64,000 nucleotides of DNA from PVC group bacterium (GTDB lineage: Bacteria; Verrucomicrobiota; Kiritimatiellia; CAIKKV01; CAITUY01): NCBI GenBank assembly GCA_945870225.1, contig CAMBRF010000003.1:86161-150160 (forward strand). Reading direction: 5' to 3'. Under the pieces are notes generated by a model. It saw only the letters and a program-made list of their open reading frames with translations, had not been told where the DNA came from and did not search any database. The first letter of the stretch is position 1; each line of letters begins with the position of its first letter. This document shows, one piece after another, positions 33,437-43,150 of this stretch. Made by a program: the position numbers and the translations under genes.

Positions 33437-33475
33437 TAATCGTAATCTTAATCTTAATCGTAATCCTGATCTTGA
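33437..33475. repeat. Imperfect hexanucleotide tandem repeat
   Basis: Six or seven tandem units of the type AATCGT/AATCTT/AATCCT/GATCTT lie about 35 bp upstream of the pentapeptide-repeat gene start. The tract is AT-rich, and slippage could alter promoter spacing. No strong promoter can be read across it. Confidence 0.7.
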
Positions 33476-33508
33476 TATACCCTCCAAAGGCCGCAACGCA
33501 GGTACAGA

Positions 33509-34144
33509 ATGAGACTTGTCGCAGTTGTTTTTTTTCTAATGTTAGGGGCCTGGGCGACAACATCGCTGGCTTACGACAAAGCTGATCTCGCACGTTTCCT
33601 CGCCACCCGGGAGTGCGAGGGTGGCGATCTTTCCGGCAGCAAGCTTTGGACCAACGACCTGCACGGCGCACGTCTCCGTGGTGCCAATTTAAGAGGGATC
33701 GACTGGCGTGGCAGCAATCTGGCGGGAGCTGATTTATCCTCAGCACAAGCTGAGAAAGCCAATCTCTCAACCTGCAATCTACGGAACGCCAACCTGAGCA
33801 AAGCCAAACTCAGCAAGGCTGTTCTCTTCAACGCCGACCTTCGGAACGCCAATTTTTCTGACGCCATCATGCACAAGGTGGATATTTACAGGATGTTCGC
33901 TTTCGATGACGACCGCAGCATGGTGTATAAATACATCTCCATGAACAACACAGCCGATCTCTCAGGTGCCGATCTCTCCCGGGCTATTTTGACCCAAGCC
34001 TACCTGCGGGGCGCCAATTTTCGCGGGGCAAAACTCCGTGATGCAGATCTCAGGAAGGCGAATCTGGAACGTGCCATTCTGAGCGAAGCCGACATGACGG
34101 GCGCAAAGCTCGAAGGCGCCAAAATGCAGGATACAGAGAGATAA
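33509..34144 (+). CDS. Exported pentapeptide-repeat protein
   Basis: This 211-residue protein starts with a signal peptide (RLVAVVFFLMLGAWATTSLA) and has two blocks of pentapeptide repeats A(D/N)LxX. The first block, about residues 38-120, runs from GGDLSGSKLW to NFSDAIMHKV. The second, about residues 150-205, runs from ADLSGADLS to KLEGAKMQD. An odd non-repeat spacer (FDDDRSMVYKYISMNNTA) divides them. The blocks should fold as right-handed quadrilateral beta-helices. Such secreted forms have no known enzymatic role. A hexanucleotide tandem repeat lies just upstream. Confidence 0.88.
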   Translation: MRLVAVVFFLMLGAWATTSLAYDKADLARFLATRECEGGDLSGSKLWTNDLHGARLRGANLRGIDWRGSNLAGADLSSAQAEKANLSTCNLRNANLSKAKLSKAVLFNADLRNANFSDAIMHKVDIYRMFAFDDDRSMVYKYISMNNTADLSGADLSRAILTQAYLRGANFRGAKLRDADLRKANLERAILSEADMTGAKLEGAKMQDTER

Positions 34145-34210
34145 ACTAGGAAAGAACCATGGGCTGCTGGACCTTTTTCAGATAAACACAGACGTATTTG
34201 ACTATTTCTT

Positions 34211-34238
34211 CTGGAGCCGGGGTGACCTCACCCCGGTC
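34211..34238. repeat. Family B dispersed repeat after the pentapeptide-repeat gene
   Basis: CTGGAGCCGGGGTGACCTCA, then CCCCGGTC, in reverse orientation to the copy at 27933. The arms CCGGGGTGA and TCACCCCGG form a near-perfect stem, so it could act as a weak terminator after the pentapeptide gene. Confidence 0.8.
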
Positions 34239-34296
34239 TTCCGTCCGGATGAACCTCTGATTGCCTAACAGTCTACAACCTAATCCCCTCTTCAAA

Positions 34297-36111
34297 ATGA
34301 AGAACCGCCCCCATAAAAATCAAAACCGCCGCCCCAGTGAGCCAGCCCGGTCACCCCTGACAGCACCAGATCCCAATGCCAAGCCAAAATGGCTCGACGG
34401 TCAGACGCTTTTTTTCGTCATTCTGATTGCCCTGATCGGGCTCACAAGCATTTTATTTCCGCTCAATTTCTATCTTTTCGCCATCAATTCGCAATCCAGC
34501 CTCCCTGTGCCTGTTCAGATCCTATGGACGCTAGCAGCGATTGGCGCCGTGCTACTGGTGGCGAGAAAACCCATCCAGCGCATTCCCAACGCCACCCTTT
34601 TCGTCGTGGCCGCCCTCAGTATCACCTCATTTTTCGTGCTGCGCACAACCTACCCAACCCTCGGGGGTGATGGCCTGCCTCCTGCTAAAGGCTTTATTCT
34701 TTACTGGAACATAATCCCACGTCTCCAAGAGTTTCTCTGCCTCAAACTCTCTGCGTTCATACCTCGGGGTGTGGATTTTGCCTACCACCGCACAATGATT
34801 TTCGACAACCAACTCATGAGCAACACGGTTATCATCGTGACGTTGGCATTCGCAACGGCGACAACAGTGTCGATGCTCGGCATGGTCCAACACCTGAAAA
34901 CCCTCCCCACTAGCGAAAAAGTTGGACTGCTCATTCTCCTCACATGTTCCGCGCCCATGTTGAATGGGTACGGCGACTTCACGAACTACATGGTTCCTAT
35001 CTTTGTCGTTTTCCTTTGGTTTGTCTGTCTGTGGCGACTTTACAGAAACCCGACATCTTGGCGAATCTACGCAGTATTACCTGTTGTTTTCGTCCTTTGC
35101 GCATTTTCTCATCCTGCTCTCTGGCCCCTGCCAGGGTTGCTTCTCATGATGCTGGGAGTCATCTATCTAAAATCGAGAAAGATTATCGTCCCGCTTTGGC
35201 TGACAAACCTCTGCGCCGTAGGGCTCGGCTGCGCGCCACTGATCCTATTACGTTCACGGGCCGACCCATATCTCTCCACCCTCAGATTCGACAACACATT
35301 TGGACTGCACATTTACACGCGGTTCTCGTGCTGCATGGAGGTCTCGCTCCCCGCTCTCATTCTCGCCGGCCTTGTTATCTGGCACAACCGGAAAACGCTC
35401 AAGCAACCTACGCCCATACAGGCGATTGCATTTGTGATGCTTATCTCCAGCGTCTTGTTGTTTTTTACGTCACAAATCGAAATGGCCATATGCACTAATC
35501 TTCAATATGCCCAGTTTGGAGCCATGATCTACGGCTCAACCGCACTGCTTTACTTCACGACCCGGAAAGATCCAAGTCCCCTTTTCTACTCAGCCATCCT
35601 GGGTTGTTTTCTTTTTGCACCAGCTATATATGTCCATTCGAACAGTCTTCTTCTTGAAAGGCAGCTCAGGCTCCTTCCCTATGATCGCTCTTCAACGACT
35701 TATCAGGCTTGGGGCCCCTACCTTAAGCTGGGATTAGGCGCTCCGCTGGACACCCCGGAAAACCGCCGCTGCAAACTCGAGATATTCAAGGCGGGCGTAA
35801 CAACTACTATTCCTGACTGGCAGCAATTCCGCGGGTTATACATTATGTATTATACCGCATGGTGTTTCGAGTTCGGCGAATATGCTGAAGGAAATAAATA
35901 CCTCATTCACTTGTTTAATCAGCCCCAGGCCCTACAGTCCCTTTGGCAAACGGGAACTCAGTTCACGATCTGGAATGAAAACAAGGCGCATAAACGTATC
36001 CGCCAAGCCTCGCAACAGATCATCAGGAATAATCTCGCAACGAACCCATCCAATCTCTATCTTCAGCGACTTTCGAGATTACTGACCATGTACGAAGAAA
36101 GAGGCCTATGA
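34297..36111 (+). CDS. Multi-spanning membrane protein of unknown function (GT-C-like)
   Basis: I do not recognise the family. The 604-residue protein has a basic N-terminus and about ten hydrophobic segments, including WLDGQTLFFVILIALIGLTS, ILWTLAAIGAVLLVARKPI and AILGCFLFAPAIYVHSNSLL. The C-terminus of about 130 residues is polar. Hydrophobic layout and location suggest a GT-C type glycosyltransferase or a polysaccharide-related transporter; this is a guess. ATG 34297 is preferred over TTG 34261. Confidence 0.65.
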   Translation: MKNRPHKNQNRRPSEPARSPLTAPDPNAKPKWLDGQTLFFVILIALIGLTSILFPLNFYLFAINSQSSLPVPVQILWTLAAIGAVLLVARKPIQRIPNATLFVVAALSITSFFVLRTTYPTLGGDGLPPAKGFILYWNIIPRLQEFLCLKLSAFIPRGVDFAYHRTMIFDNQLMSNTVIIVTLAFATATTVSMLGMVQHLKTLPTSEKVGLLILLTCSAPMLNGYGDFTNYMVPIFVVFLWFVCLWRLYRNPTSWRIYAVLPVVFVLCAFSHPALWPLPGLLLMMLGVIYLKSRKIIVPLWLTNLCAVGLGCAPLILLRSRADPYLSTLRFDNTFGLHIYTRFSCCMEVSLPALILAGLVIWHNRKTLKQPTPIQAIAFVMLISSVLLFFTSQIEMAICTNLQYAQFGAMIYGSTALLYFTTRKDPSPLFYSAILGCFLFAPAIYVHSNSLLLERQLRLLPYDRSSTTYQAWGPYLKLGLGAPLDTPENRRCKLEIFKAGVTTTIPDWQQFRGLYIMYYTAWCFEFGEYAEGNKYLIHLFNQPQALQSLWQTGTQFTIWNENKAHKRIRQASQQIIRNNLATNPSNLYLQRLSRLLTMYEERGL

Positions 36112-36234
36112 ACATAGCACGAACCTCTATGGCGAAGAATCTCGACATATTTACTATTGTTGACCATAACGTAAAGGTATCATCTATTCTCCAGACTTAC
36201 TCTGGAACTGAGCGTTGGAAGGTTGGAGGGCGTG

Positions 36235-36975
36235 ATGTATAAGGGCAAATTCGTTTCGATTGTTATGTCCACTTATAACGAGAAGGATTCTATCCGCAAA
36301 TGCATCGAGGATTTTTTTGCGACCCAATTGGTGGACGAAGTAGTCGTGGTAAACAATAACGCTGCGGCTGGCACAAGTGACGAGGTACGCAAGACAAAAG
36401 CAAAACTCATTCACGAATCCAGACAGGGATATGGTTATGGTTTTCAGCGCGCACTGGCTGAATCAACCGGAGACCTCTTGGTTATGTGCGAACCCGACGG
36501 AACCTTCTGGGCGAATGACCTTGAGAAACTTCTTGTTTATGCCAACGACATGCAGGTGGTCCAGGGCTCGCGCACCAACGCGACGACCATCCTGGACAAA
36601 GCCAACATGGGACTCTTCCTGAAATACGGCAACTATTTTGTCGCCAAGTTTGCCGAGCTTTCTTTCTTCAAAAAAGCGCCCAACCTGAGCGATTGTGGCT
36701 GTACCTATCGTTTGCTGACCCGAGAAGCATATGTAAGGCTGAGACCGCATTTTCGCCAAGGCGGATCGGCCTTTGGTTTCGAACTGTCTTTGCTTATCCT
36801 CAGATTGGGCCTGCCAATGTGTCAGATTCCAATTCATTACGACAAACGGGTCGGCATCAGTTCGGTAACCGGAAACTTCTGGAAAACACTGCGGCTTGGG
36901 TTCATGATGATGGGCATGGTCCTTCAGCATCGCTGGGAAGAATTCGTACGACCACTAGAGAAGAAGATCAACTGA
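36235..36975 (+). CDS. Family 2 glycosyltransferase
   Basis: This 246-residue GT-A glycosyltransferase begins FVSIVMSTYNEKDSIRKCIE, then VDEVVVVNNNAAAGTSDEVR. The DxD-like acidic site is CEPDGTFWANDLEKLL. It is short for the family, with no membrane segment, and resembles dolichol-phosphate mannose synthase-like enzymes. ATG 36235 has GGAGG six bases upstream; the frame opens 12 bp earlier. Its stop shares one base with the following methyltransferase start (TGATG), so the two are coupled. Confidence 0.85.
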   Translation: MYKGKFVSIVMSTYNEKDSIRKCIEDFFATQLVDEVVVVNNNAAAGTSDEVRKTKAKLIHESRQGYGYGFQRALAESTGDLLVMCEPDGTFWANDLEKLLVYANDMQVVQGSRTNATTILDKANMGLFLKYGNYFVAKFAELSFFKKAPNLSDCGCTYRLLTREAYVRLRPHFRQGGSAFGFELSLLILRLGLPMCQIPIHYDKRVGISSVTGNFWKTLRLGFMMMGMVLQHRWEEFVRPLEKKIN

Positions 36976-37619
36976 TGTCAACAGGTTATCACACTACACG
37001 TTACAATTATTCCCCCAAACGCGTGGTTGTTTGGAAGGAGATTTGCCGTTGGCTTAATCATCGTTGGATAGCCCCATCAGCACGAATACTCGAACTGGGC
37101 TGCGGGTACGGCGATTTTATCGGCAACGTAAACGGCAAACAAAAGGCAGCCATTGAAGCGGGGCCCCATTTCGCCGGTTATCTTGCGCACTATCCAGACG
37201 TTGCGGTGCACTGGGAGGATATTCATGTTGCATTGCCGCAGATGCCAGACGGTTCTTTTGATGTAGTATTTGCGAGTAATTTCTTTGAGCATTTCCTCGT
37301 TGATGATGTGCAAGGTCTTCTTCATAACGTTCGAAGAGTCCTCACCTCGACCGGGCGCATTATCGTCATGCAACCAAACTACGCATTATGTTCAGCCAAT
37401 TATTTCGACGACTGGACACATCGTTCAGTTTTCTCAGCAACCTCATTTGTAGACCTGTTAACTGCTTCGGGATTCCGCGTTGAGCGTAGCTACCCGCGAT
37501 TCATTCCTTTTTCTCTCAAATCGAGACTGCCGGTCCATCGATTGTTAATTAGATTGTATCTTGCCTCACCTTTCAGACCGTTGGCTGCACAGTTTCTAAT
37601 TATTGCAACAGTAGATTGA
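36975..37619 (+). CDS. SAM-dependent methyltransferase
   Basis: This 214-residue protein has motif I ARILELGCGYGDFIGNV, then AIEAGPHFAGYL and DGSFDVVFASNFFEHFLVDD, a type 11/12 methyltransferase core, and HNVRRVLTSTGRIIVMQPNY as the usual post-IV strand. Its ATG overlaps the glycosyltransferase stop, and the radical SAM gene follows by a few bases; the three probably form one operon modifying the same surface glycan or lipid. Confidence 0.83.
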   Translation: MSTGYHTTRYNYSPKRVVVWKEICRWLNHRWIAPSARILELGCGYGDFIGNVNGKQKAAIEAGPHFAGYLAHYPDVAVHWEDIHVALPQMPDGSFDVVFASNFFEHFLVDDVQGLLHNVRRVLTSTGRIIVMQPNYALCSANYFDDWTHRSVFSATSFVDLLTASGFRVERSYPRFIPFSLKSRLPVHRLLIRLYLASPFRPLAAQFLIIATVD

Positions 37620-37636
37620 ACGGAACAAACATTCCT

Positions 37637-39187
37637 ATGAACATTGTATTGTTTTATCCCCGTTTGGGCTGGATGGATACGTTTATCCTTGATCTCCCGC
37701 TTTCCATCATTTACGCCGCACACAAATGCCAACAGCATGGCATCGAAGTGCGTTATATTGACCAGCGCATCGTCGGGTCTGAATGGCGCGAAAAGCTGGC
37801 AGGGGCAATTGATGACAAAACTGTGCTGATTGGTTTCTCGGTGATGAGTGGAAGTCCATTGCGTTTCGCACTCGATGCAACAAGGTATTGCAAAACCAAG
37901 TACCCCCATCTGCCGACCGTATGGGGCGGCATGCATGTGACGATTCGCCCGGAAGAGGCGGCTCGCGATGCTGATATTGACTACATTGTTCGCGGGCTCG
38001 GCAGCAATTCGCTTTATCTGCTTACGTTATTGATCGGTCAGGGGAAAGGTAAAGCATCTGAGATTCCGGGCCTGGGATGGAAAGAAGATACTCTCTACCG
38101 CGAAAATGGCATGCAGGAAACAGCTGACTATCCGCCTTTAGCTGAGTTATCATATTCAGGACTCGACTGGGATCGTTACACACGATTTAATTACAAAGAA
38201 CGCGTCTACTCGCTTTTCACCTCTTTTGGCTGCCCGCACAAGTGCAAGTTCTGCTTCGCGCCGATTTTCTGGAAATCAATCAAAGGACGGAAGTGGTTCC
38301 CTTATGCGGCGGAAGATGTCATTGACCATGTTGCGTTAACCGTCTCGCAACATAACATAGGCTACATTTCGATGCTCGATGAGAATTTTCTCCTCGACTT
38401 ACCTCGTGCAACGATAATATTTCGCGGACTATTAGCGCGAAATGTCAAAGTGCACTGGGGTATTCGTGGCGCTCGAATTGATGATTTAGATCGGGCCGAC
38501 GATGAGTTCATGCGATTATTGGTTGAAGTGGGCGTTCGGCAGATCATGATCGGAGCGGAGTCCGGGTCACCGCGCATGCTGGAAGCAATGAAAAAAGGGA
38601 TCACCGTCCAGCAGATTATACGCGTCAATAAGAAGCTCGCCCGCTATCCACAACTAAATCCTTCTTATAATTTCCTTTCCGGACTTCCGGGTGAAGAAAT
38701 CGAGGATTTATTCAAATCTGTTGACCTGATACTGACCATGATTCAGGATAATCCAAGTGCTACCTTTTCTGGCTTAAATCAACTCATCCCTTTCCCTGGA
38801 TCTGACCTGTTTGATCAATGCGTAGCGCATGGATATCGGATGCCTACAACTCTCGAAGGCTGGGCAGGCGTTGACACACATTATAACGACATGAAGTCAC
38901 CTTGGCTGGACCAAAAGTTCGAAAAGACTCTTCACGCAATTCAAGCGGCACTGATGTTCGTCGATTACAAGGCTGAACGAGAGTTGACAGGAAGTGGACA
39001 GTCTTGTTCTCGCGGCATAATGATGGATCTAATCTATTCATGTATCGGCTGGATCACCCGCCTATATCGACCTATCGCACGTTGGCGATTACGCAACCAC
39101 TGCTTTGCTGTTCCAATTGATTACGGGCTAATCAAAGTCGGCGTGAAACTCATGCACTGGATGACTTTGCTCCGCAAGGCTTCATGA
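37637..39187 (+). CDS. B12-binding-domain radical SAM protein
   Basis: This 516-residue protein has an N-terminal cobalamin-binding region (residues about 1-130, with ADIDYIVRG) and a radical SAM core whose CxxxCxxC motif is in SFGCPHKCKFCFAPIFW. After it come DENFLLDLPR and GAESGSPRMLEAMKKGI. The class includes B12-dependent methylases such as hopanoid C-2 methylase and phosphonate methylases. The target is unknown; its operon partners suggest a glycan or lipid. ATG 37637 is chosen; TTG 37616 would add seven residues. Confidence 0.87.
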   Translation: MNIVLFYPRLGWMDTFILDLPLSIIYAAHKCQQHGIEVRYIDQRIVGSEWREKLAGAIDDKTVLIGFSVMSGSPLRFALDATRYCKTKYPHLPTVWGGMHVTIRPEEAARDADIDYIVRGLGSNSLYLLTLLIGQGKGKASEIPGLGWKEDTLYRENGMQETADYPPLAELSYSGLDWDRYTRFNYKERVYSLFTSFGCPHKCKFCFAPIFWKSIKGRKWFPYAAEDVIDHVALTVSQHNIGYISMLDENFLLDLPRATIIFRGLLARNVKVHWGIRGARIDDLDRADDEFMRLLVEVGVRQIMIGAESGSPRMLEAMKKGITVQQIIRVNKKLARYPQLNPSYNFLSGLPGEEIEDLFKSVDLILTMIQDNPSATFSGLNQLIPFPGSDLFDQCVAHGYRMPTTLEGWAGVDTHYNDMKSPWLDQKFEKTLHAIQAALMFVDYKAERELTGSGQSCSRGIMMDLIYSCIGWITRLYRPIARWRLRNHCFAVPIDYGLIKVGVKLMHWMTLLRKAS

Positions 39188-39213
39188 CAAGCATTGCACC
39201 GTTGCTCGTCACA

Positions 39214-40379
39214 TCACGGGCGGAACGCAGGAGGGACGCGGGGCAACATGCGTTCAGCTCTTTCATCTATTACGATATCTGGTGAAAATTGTTTGACTAA
39301 AGGCTCCAATATACCCATCTCGAGATCGCGCCACACATAGAGGCACTTTGAGAAATACTGCGAAGTGTACGGTGCGACCGCCATAAAAAAAGAGTCCCGA
39401 AAAATAATAGCCCGTGGAGCACCACGTGGCCCGCTCGTCAAAAACGTTGCAGATAAATTTGGCTGCCCAAAGTACTGTGTACTATATTGACGAAGCGGTC
39501 GCTGCAATATCGGATACATCTCTTCTTTCAACACATGCGCCAGATTGAGCATGTTCGCGATGTCGCCTGCTCTGTTGTCTGTCCAAAAGAACATAGCTCC
39601 AGCGGCGACTGCGTCACCCTCACGCATCCACGCAAAATCCTCCGGCCCGTACCGGATCGGCTGAACACTGGGAAAGCGATCAGAAAAGCACTGCATGATC
39701 TCATACTGCGCAATAGCGCCACCATAACTATTCCAGTGGGTGTCGGTCTTGAAGTACAACTGCCCCTTAGCCTTGGCAGAGATCATCGCCCCACGCAAGT
39801 CAAGAATCTGCACCGCCGAACCCTTCATATTCGTCAATAGTTGATCAAGGCGCGACTGCGTGCCGACCTGGCGAAAACGCGAAGGAAAGTACTCCCCGTA
39901 GATGGTATGTTTATCCGGCGCACAACAAATAGATACTGAATCCCCCTTTCTTTGAGCCAAGCATGCGTACCCTCCATAAAAGATCTCCATCGGCATAGCT
40001 GTTCTGAAGTAAAAGCGTCATTCTTTCGGTAGTCTTCAAGACTGTTTCCATCATCACGATTGACATAGAACAACCATTTATTTCGGCCAACAACAACAGT
40101 GGACTTTGATGAGCTACCCATCTCAACATTTATGAAATAGTAGATTCGTGCCAACTCATCACGGAACCCGAAGTGATCATTGAAATATGCCTCAAATCGT
40201 GCGGGCAATCCTGCCAATGCTTTGGAGTCCCATTCAATCTGCGGGCAAGGGGCCAAACGGCGTTTCTCTGTTCGTGATATCTCGCGATTGTCTGTGAGCA
40301 GCAATGGTATAAACACCCCAATCAAAAAGGAACTTATAAGGGCATATTCAAAAATGCGCTGTTGTTTAACAATAACCAT
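39214..40379 (-). pseudogene. AlgJ/AlgX-like O-acetyltransferase with a 1-bp frameshift
   Basis: Two frames together encode one AlgJ-type protein. The N-terminal half (ATG 40379, MVIVKQQRIFEYALISSFL, signal anchor) ends ERGIQYLFVV. The C-terminal half continues APDKHTIYGEYFPSRF in another frame. Restoring one base at 39920/39921 would read VVAPDKH, the expected family sequence. The second frame holds the acetyltransferase motifs FKTDTHWNSYGG (Asp-His) and FRDSFF (Ser). As written it cannot make a full protein; it is a genuine pseudogene or a sequencing error. The partner MBOAT gene is 17 bp upstream. Confidence 0.8.
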
Positions 40380-40396
40380 TGTGTTTTCTATCTGTT

Positions 40397-41866
40397 CTAG
40401 AATCTGTAGTAGATAAATGGATTGTAGGTACCCGCCGCCAAATAAGCAGCAGACAGACAAAACAGAATCACCAGCATGCAATAATACCCGGCATGAGATA
40501 CGATCGCCATAGTCTCAGATCGTGAGGCATTGATAGCGATCTGCAAGCGTTTAAAGATCATTCCGGAGATTGGTGTGGCCAGGATGCACGCGGCCAATAA
40601 TGTAAAGATCGTTTTAGGATCAAGATAAAACGATGCGTAGTATTTGACCCCATCGGCTCGCGTCAAACCAATCATGCTGGCGACATACTGTACGGCCTGG
40701 ATCAGTGACTCTGCTCTAAAAAACACCCACCCTACTATGACAACTAACATTACATAGACATGGCGGATCGGTTTCCACATACGTGCGAGACCCACGTGGA
40801 CCCATCGGAGACGTTCTACAATCAGGCACATTCCATGGAACGCGCCCCATATCAAGAAATTCCAACTAGCTCCGTGCCATAAACCACACAAACAAAAGAC
40901 AACCCAGAGATTTAAATAGGTTTTTAGTGATGAACCATGACTCCCCCCCAACGGTATATAAAGGTAGTCACGAAACCATGTTGATAACGAAATATGCCAT
41001 CGTCGCCAGAATTCCCGAATGGACTGTGCAATGTAAGGAAAATTGAAATTCTCGAGGAACTCAAATCCAAAGAGACGCCCAAGTCCAATCGCCATGTCCG
41101 AATATCCTGAAAAATCAAAATATATTTGTAATGTGAAACACGTTATTCCAAGCCAAGCCAGACTGGTCGGTAGATCGTGCACAGGTACGGCAAAGACTTT
41201 ATCGGCAATTTCGCCCAACGGATTCGCGAGTATGATTTTTTTGGATAGCCCGAAAATAAATCGCTGAACCCCTGATGAGAACTGCTCGCGAGTAATTATA
41301 CGCGTTGCAATCTGCTTCGCGACGTCGTGATAGCGAACAATGGGACCTGCAATTAGCTGGGGGAACATCGTCACATACAATGCGAGATTGGCTATGTTCA
41401 GCTGCACATCGGTCTCTTTTCGATACACATCAATCACATATGACATCGCCTGAAAAGTGAAAAACGAAATACCTATAGGCAGAATCACGTGTGGGTAAAC
41501 GATGGGCGCTAGTGCTGAATCTTGAAAAATGGCGTTCACATTTTGAATAATGAAATTGGTATACTTAAAATAGATCAGCAGACCAAGATTTGCGGTAATG
41601 CAAAGGACTACAATCGTCTTCTCGGTAAAGAAAGTGCGTTTTTTCTTTGCTTGTCGACGTTGGATATGGATCAGCAATCCCGCTGTATAGTTCAGAACTA
41701 TTGAGCCAAGCATAACAAGAACATACACGGGCTCCCCCCATGCATAGAAAACCAGACTCATTACCAGGAGGAATATGTTCCTTGATGATATGCTTCTACA
41801 AAAGAAATGCCCAGCCAGCGTGATTGGCAAGAACAGGAACAAAAATAATGATGAAGCAAAGATCAC
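40397..41866 (-). CDS. MBOAT-family O-acyltransferase (AlgI-like)
   Basis: This 489-residue polytopic protein starts VIFASSLFLFLFLPITLAGH and has about eleven membrane segments. The MBOAT signatures are FWRRWHISLSTWFRDYLYI and, with the catalytic His, LWHGASWNFLIWGAFHG. It would pass an acetyl group across the inner membrane to the periplasmic AlgJ-like partner. The start is GTG 41866, with weak ribosome-binding potential. The AlgJ-like gene follows after 17 bp and is frameshifted, so the pair may be non-functional in this strain. Confidence 0.9.
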   Translation of the reverse strand: MIFASSLFLFLFLPITLAGHFFCRSISSRNIFLLVMSLVFYAWGEPVYVLVMLGSIVLNYTAGLLIHIQRRQAKKKRTFFTEKTIVVLCITANLGLLIYFKYTNFIIQNVNAIFQDSALAPIVYPHVILPIGISFFTFQAMSYVIDVYRKETDVQLNIANLALYVTMFPQLIAGPIVRYHDVAKQIATRIITREQFSSGVQRFIFGLSKKIILANPLGEIADKVFAVPVHDLPTSLAWLGITCFTLQIYFDFSGYSDMAIGLGRLFGFEFLENFNFPYIAQSIREFWRRWHISLSTWFRDYLYIPLGGSHGSSLKTYLNLWVVFCLCGLWHGASWNFLIWGAFHGMCLIVERLRWVHVGLARMWKPIRHVYVMLVVIVGWVFFRAESLIQAVQYVASMIGLTRADGVKYYASFYLDPKTIFTLLAACILATPISGMIFKRLQIAINASRSETMAIVSHAGYYCMLVILFCLSAAYLAAGTYNPFIYYRF

Positions 41867-42174
41867 GTGCGCTTCTTTCTAGTCGATGAGGTTGTCCAAT
41901 ATTATTGCTCTTTGTCCGGAGGCATCCGCAAGACAGCTATCATTTCAGTAACCTGCTCACACGGAACCATATCCAGTAACAAGACTGTTCCTAAATAAAC
42001 CGAGTGATTGCCCAACTTGGGGAGGGAGAATAGACCGGTTTTCGGGCGTGATCAAGCGTAAGCACTCACCTGCAAGAATAAAAGGTACTCTTATTGCGGT
42101 AGAGCGCGTCGCACGCTCTACGCAGAGAACGCAGAGTTATTTGCGAATCTGATTCTGCAAACAGCTGCTGGCTA
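41867..42174. other. Intergenic region with a stem-loop repeat
   Basis: No gene is seen. GTAGAGCG at 42099-42106 pairs with CGCTCTAC at 42114-42121 and is followed by a CGCAGAGAACGCAGAG remnant; this looks like a dispersed repeat. The rest should contain the promoter for the MBOAT gene, which I cannot place with confidence. Confidence 0.55.
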
Positions 42175-42940
42175 TCATGGCATATCGATCTGCAGCCGAT
42201 AAAACCTCTGGGCCATATTGGTCATCCAATTAGTGAAGGTCACCTCACCCCCCCCTGTAAACGAGGGAGAGACGGGCGTCCATTCCTGTGACAGGTTCGT
42301 CGTGCTGTTCATACGGTAGCGACGGCCGGATACCGTGGACCATCTGAAGACCAACCCCTCGACCCGCAGTAAGGATCCGGTCTGCCACACCCCATCAGCT
42401 TCATCCCATGTCACACTTTGACACCAGGTGCCAAATTTTTCAGGATCAGCCATCCGAAAGATAGAGACCTCATTGGTCGGATCAGTGCCGGCGATAAACT
42501 CTCCAAAATTGGACAGTCCATCCCCATCCGCATCGGCGGCGGCATCATTAGTCGCCACTTGCAACCCGTACCTGATTTCCCAGCCGTCGATCATTCCGTC
42601 CCCTTCTGTATCAGTCGTGAGAGGGTTGGCACCGTTGATGAATTCGTTCAAGTCATTCAGGTCATCTGTGTCGTAATCATCCAACCCCGTCCGAGCCAAG
42701 GAATCAAACCATTGCATCTCCCAGGCATCATTCATTCCATTGCCATTGGGATCCTCGGTCATGCGGCCATGTAACTCAAATTCCGCCAGTGCCCCATGTG
42801 AGTGTATCTCCTGATATATACCCCAGCACATTGCATGACGAGACCTCGCTGGTAATAATGTTTCCGCCACCGTGCGAAACAACTGCGCACAACAAAATTT
42901 CGATGGCTAACCCGAAAGATATTATTCGTCTATTCGCCAT
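42175..42940 (-). pseudogene. Secreted thrombospondin-3-type repeat protein, frameshifted near the N-terminus
   Basis: The main frame (42175-42882) encodes TSP3-like calcium repeats: DPNGNGMNDAWEMQWFDSLA, DTEGDGMIDGWEIRYGL, then DADGDGLSNFGEFIAGTDP, and a C-terminal region common in PVC secreted proteins (RVEGLVFRWSTVSGRRYRM). A signal peptide in another frame (ATG 42940, MANRRIISFGLAIEILLCAV) runs to 42776. Joined by a frameshift in 42776-42882 they would give one secreted protein; as written they do not. The intact gene may have lost a larger N-terminal region, since typical members are longer. Confidence 0.65.
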
Positions 42941-43150
42941 GAGAGCATCCTTGTTTTTTCTTGAAAACCGGAACCTTACTAATGTGAGATTCTACCGATA
43001 GTCGAACTCTGTTCCGGAAGGAGAATAAATGCAATAGAAATCGTTTCCTATTCCTGAAGGAACGAAGAGGGCAACATGGAGAGCGGAATGAGCCGTTCTA
43101 TAAAAGTCTTATGGCCACCACAAAACATATATATCAGAATCAAAAAGCAC

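Noticed and set aside
39900..39950. Programmed -1 ribosomal frameshift in the AlgJ-like gene
   Set aside because: No slippery heptamer of the X-XXY-YYZ type is present at the joint; a simple 1-bp deletion explains the family alignment exactly.
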